This document shows, piece after piece, positions 12,093-23,602 of a stretch of DNA of 64,000 nt (position 1 is the first letter of the stretch; every line of letters starts with the position of its first letter). Below the pieces are notes generated by a model. It searched no databases, had not been told where the DNA came from, and was given only the letters and a program-made list of their open reading frames with translations. The stretch comes from Biscogniauxia marginata (taxonomy: Eukaryota > Ascomycota > Sordariomycetes > Xylariales > Xylariaceae). The stretch covers positions 248,001 to 312,000 of the forward strand of contig MU404098.1 in NCBI GenBank assembly GCA_022695795.1, given 5' to 3'. The position numbers were made by a program, and so were the translations under genes.

Positions 12093-15000
12093 ATTTCGAG
12101 ATAAACACGTTTTATTAAAATTAAAATTAAAAAGAGTTAATTATTATAAATTATAAAATAAGTACCGTAAATAACACTAAAAACCGGATATAAAGACGAA
12201 ATATATCGTTTATATAATTTAAATAATTAAACTTAAAAATTTAACGAAAAAAGTACTATGTAAATATCGTCGTTTTTATAAATTATTTAAAAATAAAATA
12301 AAAAAAGAATTATTAAAATATAATCAATGAGATTATTAAATTCATTTTAAAGAAAAAAATAATTAAAATTATTTTTAATGTATTTTATAAATTAAGAAAA
12401 ATAAAAAGCATTATAAAAAGGAATTTAAAAGGACCTTAATAAAGAATATATTCGAGAATCGAAATTCTCGTTAAAATATCTAGTAATTATAATACTAAAG
12501 GTCGATAAAAACGGAAAGTAATATATTAATAAAAAAGGAAATTTAGTATAATAACAAGTAATTAATTATTAACATCTTAATAAAGTTTAAATCTTTATAG
12601 TATTAAACCTTCGTAATAGTTATTATATAATTAAAATGGCTAAAAAACATAAATAATATATCACTTTCCGGATAATATATAGACATTATAAATATAAAGT
12701 TATATTATTTAGATTTATTAACGTACCTATTATATTTTAATATATAATTATAATAATTTTTCGTAAGTTTTTAAATAAATTTATATTTATTTAAAAAACG
12801 AGAAGAAATATAAAGAATATATAAAACAAGTATTAAAAGCCTTAAAAAGAATAAACTTATTTATTTATTCGATTAAAAGTAAATAATATATTAAAAAACT
12901 AAACTATTTAAAGTTTATAATAAGTCTAAAAAAATCTAAATTTAAAAAGGAAAAATAATAATAATTAAGAATTAATTAAAACTTAAAAGTGTTATAAATA
13001 TATATATATTTCTTGGCTTTATTAATTACATTAAATAACTTATTTAAGATTTTAAGCGAATTACTAAGTTATTAACGAAATTAACTACTTTAATAAAAAC
13101 AAAAAAAGCTAAATAGGCTTTTTAATAACTAAAAAAAGTTATAATTAATAAGGTTATATATAAACCTTTAAACGAAAATAAAAAGAAACGATTAAAAAGA
13201 AACACTTTAAATTTCGCTATCGAAATAGTTTTAAAACAATTAAAAAATAATAAAAAATAATACCTAGTCGCGTACTTATTTAAGGCAATATATAATGCTA
13301 AATTAAATTATTAAATTTATAATAAAGAATTATTAGTAATTATTAAAGCATTAAAAAATTAGAATTATAACTTAGTAAAACTAAAGAACTTATTAATATC
13401 TATTTAAACCATAAAAACTTTACACGATTTATAATAATATAAACGCTTAATTAAAAACATAAATATTAAATGATTTTCTTATTTAAATTCAATTTTAAAA
13501 TTTATTATATTAAGGGAAAAAATATTTAAGTAAATTTTTTTAATAAAAAAGGAAATTATAAGTTAAAAATTAATAAAAGAAATATTTAAATGTTTAAATA
13601 ATAAAGTAATAAATTTATTATACTTATTTATATGCGAATTAACATAAAAATTAGAAATAACGTTTTAAAAAAGGGTATAATTAAAAGGAAAAGTAGTTAT
13701 AATCGTAATAAAGATTTAATAATAAACTTTTTTTATATTGAGAAAAAGTTTACGTATTAAAATAAATTTAAAACAAATTTATTAAGGAATTTTATAAGTA
13801 CCTTTTATATAGTTACTAAGGAATTTTTAAAACGTTAAAACGACTTTAAAAAGAATTCGATTTCTTAGGAATGCGATAAATAGTTAAAAGAGTTATAAAG
13901 AGTTATAACGTTTATAATAAAGCTAAAGTATTACGATATAAACTATATAAATTACTATAATTAACTTAAATACTTAATAAAGCGTGGCATATAATTACAT
14001 AGGATTTTATAGTGAAACTTCTTAAGTGAAAAGACCTTATTATAAAAGTACTTTATAATAATATATAAGTAATTATTAATAAACTCACGAAATATATCTA
14101 TTTTTTATTATTTAATAAATCAAGTATAATAAAATAATTAGTTTTTAGTTTTTTAAAAGAGTATATTAATAAATATAAATTATTAAAACGTATTGTTTTA
14201 AATAGAAATAAGTTATTTACATTAAAGTTTTAAACTAGCTTAATAAAACGAATAAGAGTTAAATAAAAGTTATTTATAACATATTATCCCTAGTTAAACG
14301 AATAAATAAAGAGATTAAACTAAATAATGGAATAATATTTAAAAAGCTATATTAACTAGGAAATAAATAACTAAGTAGAATTATTACTAGTAACTTAAAT
14401 AGTATATAATATGTCGGTTAATAAAAACATAAAAATGTCACTATATAAAGCGATGTATAATTAAAAAACAAAAATCCAGAAATAATTAATTAAACTTATA
14501 AAAACATTAAAAATCGAAATAAAAACCTCGAAAATAAAGGTATTATCCGAAAAAGTCTAAGTAATATAATAATAGCTATAAAAAGAATTATAATTTATTT
14601 AAAATAAAATAACAAAGTATTATAATAAAAAAGAATTAAAGGATTAATTCTTAAAAAAAGAGATATAATTTATTTATTTCGTTAATAACAAAGTGTAATA
14701 ATAAAAACGCTTTAAATTAAAATAAAACGGCTTAATAAAAAACTTAAGTTTAAAAAGTTAAAACTATATAAAGTCGAGAAAGTCATTTTAAATGTTAATT
14801 ATAAACTAAAACTATTAAAAAAATCGAGAATATATTTAGTTTTTTATATATCGTTATTAAAACCAATATTAAAAAACGCCTTATTAAAAACCTAGAACGA
14901 GATTAAAAAAAAACCAAATAAATACGAAGTAAAAAAGATTTTAAACTTAAAAAAGGTTAATAATTAATTATAATATTTAGTTAAATAAAAGAAATACTTA

Positions 15001-15189
15001 TTAAAAGAAAATATATAAAAACCATTTAGGCATTTAATAAACTTAAAAGACGTACTTAATAAGTTTTATTAATAAAATCCAAATCGACTAAAAAGGCTTA
15101 AAAGTTAAGATTTTAACTTAAAAAAATAAGTCGAAAAAAGGGACGGTTTTAAAAACAATTTTAACTTATTTAATTAAAAATTATTATTT

Positions 15190-15633
15190 AATTTAAAAAC
15201 GCTTTTATTTTTTTAATTTATTTAAGTTTTAAAAACTTCGTTATAATATTTTTAAACCCTTTTTACAAAAAAAGTCACATTACCGACGCAGCCTAAAAAT
15301 ACGTGTAATAAATTCGTTTATTTCGAATTAAAGTTTAAGGAGCGCCGCCTCTACTTAACGCTCTTAAAAAAGTAAACGGTCCTCTTTAATATTTAACCGC
15401 TCGAAAAAGTTTAAAGGAATTTTTATATCGTTATAAAAATAATTACGATAAACGTATTTATTATATTTCTTTAATTTACTTTTAATAATAACACTTTTTA
15501 ATTTTTAATTAAAATAAAAAGAGTAAAGTATAATATCGATATATATATTTAACTTATAAATTTATTAAGAAAGTTTTTCGCGTTTAAGTTTCTAGTTATC
15601 ACGACGACATTTAACTACTTAATTAATAAACAT
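15190..15633 (-). pseudogene. Antisense cysteine-pattern ORF in element B (copy 3, heavily decayed)
   Basis: Read on the minus strand from an ATG at 15,633 it gives MFIN followed by stops at former CAA/CGA codons. A recognisable pattern then appears: SFYFN..LKSVI, KSKLKKYNKYVYRN and a mixed charged tail. The Tyr positions line up with Cys in the less mutated copies at 16,543 and 3,650. The location is the same as in the other elements, between the chromodomain end and the 3' LTR. Recognition rests on comparison with the other copies. Confidence 0.4.
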
Positions 15634-15705
15634 AATAAAAATAAAAAAAATAAAAAAAACTTATGAATTATCTTTATAACAAAGATTTTAAAAAGAAAGA
15701 AGTAA

Positions 15706-16087
15706 TATTATAAATTTAACTTATTAAAAGGGTTTTTTATAAAGGTATTAAAATATAAATTATAAGGATATTAATAAGATAAAGAATTTAAATATAATAT
15801 CACGTGACGTGAATTAAAATAAATAAAGTGATTTAAACGTATTTATTTAATAATATAAAATAAATCATTATAAATAAGGTGATTTAAAGGTATTTAATAT
15901 ATTAAAACGAAAGGAATATATAAAAGGAAAATAAATATAAAAAGAATAAAATTTCCTTTATATTTAGTTATTCTTTTTAATTCTTTAATTATTAATTTAA
16001 AACTATAATTACTTTTTAATACTATAATGAAAGTACCTTAAAATCTCTTTAATGAATAAAATATTATTATCTTTAAAACAAGAAAAC
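15706..16087 (+). repeat. Truncated 3' LTR of element B
   Basis: It begins TATTATAAATTTAACTTATT, which aligns with the 8,483 LTR through G-to-A and C-to-T differences only. It keeps the CACGTGACGTG box. It stops at AAAACAAGAAAAC, about 70 bp before the expected end, where a minus-oriented LTR of another subfamily begins. No target duplication joins the two. Confidence 0.8.
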
Positions 16088-16470
16088 TGTGATGAACCTC
16101 CTTGTGTGTTCTTAGTCAACTGACTTCACAAGTAAGTACGTACTAGGTTTTCTTGATTTAAAGGTAACAATAGGTTAAGATTAGTTTAAGTGATTTATAA
16201 TGTTATATTCGTTAAAGAGGTTTCAAAGTATTCTTATTATAATATTAAAAAGTGACTATAGTCTTAGATTAATAACTAAGGAACTAAAAAGAATAACTAG
16301 ATATATAAGGAAATTCCGATTTATTTATACTATAAAAATAAATAAAGAATACTTATTTTCTCTTTAATTCTCTGTGGATTCTTAAGGAGAGTTATAAAGA
16401 ATTCCACTTTAAGTTACGGGACCTTTAAAGTCACGTGACTTTTCTTGTTTTATTTTTGTTAGTCGTAATA
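16088..16470 (-). repeat. LTR (383 bp), delta subfamily, at the 3' end of minus-oriented element C
   Basis: It starts TGTGATGAACCTCC and ends AGTCGTAATA on the + strand. It matches the well-kept solo LTR at 39,636-40,016 along its full length, including TTCTCTGTGGATTCTTAAGG and GTCACGTGAC. It is only moderately RIP-mutated. Left and right flanks (AAAAC and CTATT) differ, so its target duplication is not preserved. Confidence 0.8.
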
Positions 16471-16542
16471 CTATTTCTCCTTTTTTTGTTTTTATTTTAA
16501 AACAATTAAGTAGTTTTTTTCTTTTTTATTTCATTATTTATT

Positions 16543-17105
16543 ATGCCTCTTAAAAAAGTAATTAAATTTTTTATACGTATAAATAAGAAATTCTCTTTTA
16601 AATATTGTAAAGAACTAGTTTACGCGATTTCCTAATTTGGTTTTAAAGTTATGCTTTGTTTTTAATGCTTTAATAAGGGCTTGTCTTGTAAAATGTTAAA
16701 GGGTTATAATAAATATTAAAATTATAGTGCTTTAAACGTGTCGTTTTACGATAAAAACCTTATTTTGTTATTTTTTTTTAAGAACCTTCGTATTAAGAAG
16801 TTACGGGTTAATTATGAAAAACGTGTTATTAAATAGTCGTTTTTAAACCTTTAGCGTCGTTATTAAAAGGAGGCCTATTAAGAATTTAAGTGTCGGTAAG
16901 CCGAGGCTAATAAAGCCTTAAATCGTTTAATTCGTTTAAATCGATAATAAGACTTTTTTTTTAAAAAAGGTGTATAATTTATTTAAAAAGGTTTTTAGAA
17001 CTTAAATAAAATAAAAAAGTAGAAGCGTATTAAGGCAGAACAAAAACGCTTTAGTGAAGAACAATAACGCACGAAGGAATTATTACGTTAGTTTAAATCT
17101 AAGTA
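16543..17105 (+). pseudogene. Antisense cysteine-pattern ORF in element C (copy 4, clearest N-terminal motif)
   Basis: It starts at ATG 16,543 (MPLKK). At 16,650-16,745 the frame reads LCF*CFNKGLSCKMLKG, YNKY*NYSALNVSFYD. The first stop stands where Gln is expected, so the ancestral pattern is C-x2-C-x6-C with further Cys at the Tyr positions. The 3' part (~17,015-17,100) is strongly charged (KRIKAEQKRFSEEQ), suggesting a helical or coiled-coil tail. It is encoded opposite to pol, between the chromodomain end and the LTR. It is not intact. A role in RNA or DNA binding is inference from the motif only. Confidence 0.55.
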
Positions 17106-19630
17106 AGACGTGCTTGCTTCGAGGGTTTTCCTCTTTTTCGATTGGTCTTAACTAGATTCTCAGGTTTCCCTGGTCGATCTGGATTTTAGCGGTGAAAGTT
17201 TACGAGTTTATTCGCTAGATTTTTTAGGTGTTTAAGTAGTTTTTAAGTATTTTTATTTAATAAGTATTTTTTTATTTAATAAAATATTATAATTAATTTT
17301 CGACCCGTTTTAAATCTAGTACCTTCTTTACTTCGTATTTATTAGGGTTTTCTTTAAATTTTAGTTAATTTTCTAGTATGGCGTTATTTAATGCTGGTTT
17401 TAAAAGTGAAACATAGAATATAAAATATATTCTAGATCTTTTTAGTAGTATTAACTTGTAATTAACTTTTAAAATAACCTTTTTAATTTTATATAGTCTT
17501 AATTTCTTAAATTTAAATTTTTCGTTAGGTCGTTTTGTTTTAATTTAAGGTGTTTTTAATGTTACGCCTTGTTATTATTAAAGCAAGTAAATTATATCTC
17601 TTCTTTTAAAAATTAGTTTTTTAATTCTTTTTTTATTATAATATTTTATTATTTTATCTTAAATAAATTATAATTCTTTTTATAGTCGTTATTATACTAC
17701 TTAAACTTTTTTAAATAGTACTTTTACTCTCGAGGCTTTCGTTTCGACTTTTAGTGTTTTTATAAGTTTAATTAATTATTTTTAAACTTTCGCTTTTTAC
17801 TTGTATATTGCCTCGTATAATAATATCTTTATGTCTTTATTAATTAAAGTATTATATATTATTTAAGCCATTAATAATAATTTTACTTAGTTATTTATTT
17901 CTTAGTTAATATAACTTCGTAAATACTATTTCATTATTTAATTTAATTTCTTTATTTATTTATTGATTTAGAGGTAATACGTTATAAATAATTTTTACTT
18001 AATTCCTATTCGTTTTATTAAGCTGGTCCAAAATTTTAACGTAAACAACTTATCTCTATTTAAAATAACGCGTTTTAATAGTTTATATTTATTAACATAT
18101 TTTTTTAAAAAACCGAAAACTAATTATTTTATTATGCTCGATTTGTTGAATAATAAAAAGTAGGCGTATTTCGTAAGTTTATTAATAATTACTTATATAC
18201 TGTTATAAAGTACTTTTATAATAAGATCTTTTAACTTTAAAAGTTTCACTACGAAATCCCATATAATTATATGCCACGCTTTATTAAGTATTTAAGTTAG
18301 TTATAATAATCCGTATAATTTATATTATAATGCTTTAGCTTTATTATAAATGTTGTAATTCTTTATAATTCTTTTAACTATTTATCATATTCCTAAAAAG
18401 TCGAATTCTTTTTAAAGTCGTTTTATTATTTTAAAAATCCCTTAGTAGCTATATAGAGAATATTCGTGAAATTCTTTAACGAATTCGTCTTATACTCGTT
18501 TTAATACATATATCTTTTCCTTATACGAGAAAAGTTCGTTGCTAAATCCTTATTAAAACTATAATTGTTTTTCTTTTTAACTATAATTTTCCTTAAAACG
18601 TTATTTCCAATCTCCTATATTAATTCGCATATAAATTAATACAACTAATTTATTATTTTATTATTTAAACATTTAAACATCTTTTTTATTGATTTTTAAT
18701 TTATAATCTCCCTTTTTATTAAGAAGATCTATTTAAATATTTTCTTTTCCTTTAATATACTAAATTTTAAAATTAAACTTAAACAAGAAAATTATTTAAC
18801 GCTCATGTTTCTAATTAAGCGTTTATATTATTATAAATCATATAAAGTTTTTGTGGTTTAAATAAATATCGATAAGTTCCTTAGTTTCGCTAAGCCATAG
18901 TTTTTATTCTTTTAATGCTTTAATAATTACTAATAGTTCCTTATTATAAATTTAATAATTTAATTTAACACTATATAGTGCTTTAAATAAGTACGCGACT
19001 AGGTACCATTTCCCATTATTTTCTAATTACTTTAAAACTGCTTTAATAACGAAATTTAAGGCGTTTATCTTTAGTCGTTTCTTTTTATTTTCGTTTAAAA
19101 GTTTATATATAACCTTATTAATTACAATTTCTTTTAGCTATTAAAAAGCCTGCTTGGCTTCTTTAATGAAATAGAAAGCTTTTCTTATTTTCGCTAAGGT
19201 AGTTAATTCCGTTAATAGTTTAGCGATACGCCCGAAATCTTTAATAAGTTATTTAATATAGTTAATAAAGCCAAGAAATACGCGTACGTTTATAATACTT
19301 TTAAGTTTTAACTAATTTTTAATTATTATTATTTTTCCCTTTTAAATATAGATTTTTCCTAGACTTATTATAAACCTTAAATAATTTAGTTTTTTAATAT
19401 ACTATTTACTTTTAGTTAAATAAATAAGTAGATTTACCCTTTCTAAAGCTTTTAACACTTGCTCTATATATTCTTTATGCTTCTTCTCGTTTTTTAAGTA
19501 AATTAATATATCATCTAAATAAATAAATATAAATTTATTTAAAAACTTACGAAAAACTATCATAATTATATATTGAAATATAGCGGGTGCGTTAATAAGT
19601 CTAAATAGTATAACTTTATACTTATAATAT

Positions 19631-19738
19631 CTATATATTATTTAAAAAGCTATATATTATTTAAAAAGCTATATATTATTTAAAAAGCTATATATTATTT
19701 AAAAAGCTATATATTATTTAAAAAGCTATATATTATTT
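19631..19738. repeat. 19-bp tandem repeat, 5.7 copies, inside reverse transcriptase of element C
   Basis: The unit CTATATATTATTTAAAAAG is repeated perfectly five times plus a partial. The corresponding site in the minus-strand element at 24,520-24,555 has a single unit followed by a diverged second (GGGCGGTATATTATTT). Expansion therefore happened after insertion and after RIP. Confidence 0.95.
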
Positions 19739-22700
19739 ATGTTTTTTAGTTATTTTAATTATATAATATTTATTATAAAGGTTTAATACTATAAAGATTT
19801 AAGCCTTACTAATTTATTTTCTTATAAGTTTCATTAATAGTAACAAGTACCCGTTTTTCTTGGTTATTTCATTAAGGTATCGATAGTTAATTACTTATCA
19901 TTATACTAGGTTTCCTTTTTTATCGACACGTTACTTCCCGTTTTTATTAATTTTAAGTACCATGATTACTAAGTATTTTAATAAGGATTTTAACTCTTAA
20001 ATATATTTTTTATCGAGATTTTCCTAAATTCCTTTTTATAGTGCTTTTTGTTTTTCCTAATTCATAAAATATATTAAAAATAATTTTAGCTATTTTCCTT
20101 TTTTAAAATAGATTTAATAATTTCATTAATTATATTTTAATAATTCTTCTTTTATTTTATTTCTAAATAATTTATGGAAACGGAAGTACTTACGCAATAC
20201 TCTCTTCGTTAGATTTTTAAGCTTAATTACTTAAATTATATAAGCGATATGTTTCGTCTTTATATTCGTTTCTCTGGAGTCACTTATAATACTTATCTCG
20301 TAACTCGTAATAATTAACTCTTCTTATTTTTAATCCTAATAAAGCGTGTTTATCTCGAAATTTATTTATAAATTACTTCTTTTAAGCCAATTTATTTTTA
20401 GTATTATATCGTGATTTAATATATATATAATATTAAAACTGACTTATTTAAAGTATTTTTAAATAATTATTAAAAAAGGAATTATCTTTTTTAATACTTT
20501 ATTATTCTCGTAACTAGATATATATCTTTCGAAGTTCTATAATTAATATAAATTTTATTTATATATTTATAGTATTTTGTTTTTTTAAGCTATTTTAACT
20601 AAGATATAGCTTCTATTTATTCTTGAATCTATAAAGGCTTTGTACTTCCTTTTATTATACCTAATTTTAGTTTTAATGATATTATTAAATCCTAACTAGA
20701 CTTTATATAAAAATTTGTTATTTATGGCTTTTTACTGCCTTACTAGTAAGAGCTTTTACTATTTTTTGGTTTTTTACGTTCCTTCTTTTTTAGTTTTTTT
20801 TTAGTTATTATAACCTAAATGTCTTTCCATTTTTAGGCTTTTATAAAAACGTGTTTTTAGTAATTATTACTTAAATAGTTTCTTTAATTACCTTTTATAT
20901 AATAAGGGGTAAGAGGTTTATCTTTTATATAAAACCTTATATATTAAAACTTTAATTCTTTTTCGAGAGCCTTTTTATAACTTAAGTCCGTTTTATTAAC
21001 TTGGAATTTTTTAAAGTTCTAAATTATTCTTAAATAAAAGGAATAATTTTTAAGTTTACTTATTAAGGGTATCTCGATATTTCCCCTTAAGTTTATATTG
21101 ATTTTTAAAAGTTTTCCTCTTTTTTTTAGGTATGTTTTAATAATTTGTTTATAGCCCTATTTAGTTACACGTGTTTTTACTTATTACTTTATTAAGTGTT
21201 TTCTTATAAAGCCGAATAAATTAATGTCGTATTTAGTTCGTTCTTCGAGCTATTATAAAAGATGTAATTCCTTTTATAATTCCCATAATTCTTCTTTAAT
21301 CTCGTTTTCTTTAAAACCTGCTTCAAGTAAGTCGTGTACGTCGCATAGTACTAAGGTATAATATATATAACTTTTAGTAATTATTTTATTGCTTTTTTCG
21401 GAATTAAAATGAAAATAATATGCTCGAGGAAAATATGGCCATCGTGGGACGTTATTATAAATACATTTATTTTTTTTCGTATTATTACTTTTTAGTTTTT
21501 AAGAATAGTAATTAGTTTTATCTTTAAAACTTTTATGTACTTAATAAACGTTATTAATATAAAAGCTTTAATATAACGATATATATTCTTTTAAACTTTA
21601 ATGAATATCGTAATTATTATTTATATAAAACCTTTCGTTTAAGTTATTATGTTAGTTTCTTCTTTAATAAGTTTCGTATTTGTCGTTATTATAATAGCTT
21701 TAATGTAAATCATTATAGTTTAACTTAATTCCTAAATCGTATCCTAGCTTATAATTATTACATTTATATAGTAATTCGCCTTCGTCGTATCCTTATTTGG
21801 CTTGTTTTAATGTGAAATATTTTAAATATAAGTAGTCATTCTTTAAATAGTCCTTGTGGTTAATTTAATAAGATTTATAAATTCTTTTTATAAGGGCCTC
21901 CTTGATTTTCTTTATCTTAATAATGTCGATAATAAACACTTGGTTTATTTCTTTTTTAAATTAAACCCTTACCTTAACGGCTCTTTTCTCGGGTTAAAAA
22001 ATCCCTCTTATTCTTAGTTCTTATTTCTTAAGACTTCGATACTCGTTCTTATAATGTCTTTTCTTTTTATAGTTAAAACACTTAATAGTTAATTTATCTT
22101 GTTTCTTTTGTTCTTTTTAAATAACGTTGATTTTAATAAGGTTTAACTTGGTTCTAGTGCTTTTCCTGGTTCTGGCACCGTTTTTGTGATTTCTTCTTTT
22201 CAATTGATCGTTATTCTTTCGTTATATCGTCTTTTTCTTTTCGAGGTACCGTTTAAAGTTTTTGTTATTAATAGTAATTACTATTATAATATAGTTATTA
22301 AACTTTCTTAAGTTCCTTTTTTTATATAGATTTATTTTATATAATTTATTCTTTATATAGTTCTTTAATTTTTAATAAAATAAGTAGTATAGGCTTTTAA
22401 TAGGTAATTATAATTAACTTACGAGTTTTTTGAACTTAATAACGTAATTTAAAGCCTTTTTGTTTTATTGTAATTTATAAAGTCGAGCTTCGGCTTATTA
22501 CTTAAGAATTAAATTGCCGAATATAAACCTAAATTGTTTTTTAAACTCCTTATAATTCTTAAAGACTTTTTTCGTGTTTTCTTAGGCGTTTAATCCGTTT
22601 TTTAGATAATCCTTTAACATTAATTAGAACTAAGTTAAAGCGGTTTCGACGAGGAACTAGAATACCGTGAAAACCTTTTGTTCCTTAATAATAATCGTTT

Positions 22701-23224
22701 TATAATAAAACTATAAATAGGTTCCGGCTTAAATTAAAAATCCTTTTAAATCGCTTAACTCATTATATTTATTAAGTGTAATTAATTTGAAACTCTTTAC
22801 GTCGGGGGTTATTATATTGTTTTCGTCGTTTAAGTTGTTGGGGTCGCTATCGTTTAAGGGTGGTTTTAGTTACTTGTTTTTAGGAAGTAGGGGTTGTTTT
22901 GCTTGTTTTTCTTTTTTAGGTGTTTTTTTCTCCTCTTTTTCTTCTTTTTTAAATGATTCTTCGTATTAAGCTTTCGAGGTGTCCTTTTATGACTCTTCTT
23001 TAGTTATAATTATAATTAACTTTTATGTTGGTTTTTTTAAACCTTTTTGTTATACCGTAAAAGGACTTAAAGTTTTCGTTTAAAAGTTTATTAATTATTG
23101 TTTTTTTATTTGTTTCTTTTCTTGTTACTTTTTAGTTTTAAGGGGCATGCTTGTTTTGGGACTATTTAATTAAAAGTCCTTCTTTTTAAACTAATATTAA
23201 ATATTAATTAAGGAGCTATTAAAA

Positions 23225-23602
23225 TGTAACGAACCTCTTTATGCATTCCTAGTTAGTTGACTTTATAAGTAAGTATATATTAGGTTTTCTTGATTTAAAG
23301 ATAACAGTGAATTAAAATTAATTTAATTAATTTATAATGTTATGTTCGTTAAAGAGGTTTTAAAGTACTTTTATTATAGTATTAAAAAGTAACTATAGTT
23401 TTAGATTAATAGCTAAAGAATGAATAACTAAATATATAAGAAATCCCATCCCTTTTATATTTAATTTCCTCCTGGGACAGTGCCCAACATCCTTAATTAT
23501 TCTCTCTCATTCTCTGTGAGAGCCACAGAGAATGCTACCATAGGTCACGTGACCCATGTTCACATGACCATTCACCTTTCCAACCCCTGTTGGTTTGTAA
23601 CA
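23225..23602 (-). repeat. LTR (378 bp), 5' LTR of element C, with an unusually GC-rich U3
   Basis: It starts TGTAACGAACCTC, preceded by the leader complement GAGCTATTAAAA, and ends GGTTTGTAACA. The R/U5 half is RIP-mutated, but 23,467-23,602 is nearly normal in composition (CCTGGGACAGTGCCC, GGTCACGTGACCC). This mosaic within one LTR stands out. Its right flank is pol of element D (matching ~18,581), so it interrupts D. Confidence 0.82.

Larger units (their letters stand above)
8954..15705 (+). mobile_element. Gypsy chromovirus element B, complete internal region, interrupted by a solo LTR
   Basis: Order on the + strand: gag start near 9,029 (ATG CCT CTT AAA); a Lys/Asn-rich low-complexity tract at ~9,050-9,110; a gag zinc knuckle near 9,972 (Cys positions now Tyr); protease at ~11,400; reverse transcriptase at ~12,440-12,950; RNase H at ~13,210-13,400; integrase at ~13,780-14,640; chromodomain at ~14,930-15,090. 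All frames are broken by stops. The reverse-transcriptase active site is missing: the sequence jumps from the motif upstream of YLDD to the KNEKK-like segment at ~12,790. A solo LTR splits it at 11,686-12,092. LTRs of the same subfamily flank it at 8,483 and 15,706, so this is one old insertion, dead by RIP and by deletion. Confidence 0.85.
16471..23224 (-). mobile_element. Gypsy chromovirus element C, complete internal region, minus strand
   Basis: Reading the minus strand from 23,224 leftwards: gag start near 23,148 (mutated); acidic Lys/Glu stretch ~22,860-22,960; zinc knuckle region ~22,080; protease ~20,650; reverse transcriptase ~19,300-19,900 with an intact YLDD at 19,510-19,521; RNase H ~18,850-19,050; integrase ~17,750-18,480; HVS-like segment ~17,430; chromodomain ~17,230-17,340. 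Stops occur throughout. A 60-codon open frame on the + strand at 22,787-22,969 is only the antisense of the low-complexity gag segment. The LTRs on the two sides (16,088 and 23,225) have different U3 halves, so the element as it stands is a mosaic or a product of recombination. Confidence 0.85.

Noticed and set aside
22787..22969. 60-codon plus-strand open frame rich in Phe/Ser/Leu
   Set aside because: It is the antisense of the acidic Lys/Glu-rich gag stretch of minus-oriented element C. The equivalent antisense frame appears at 54,447-54,641 in E1.
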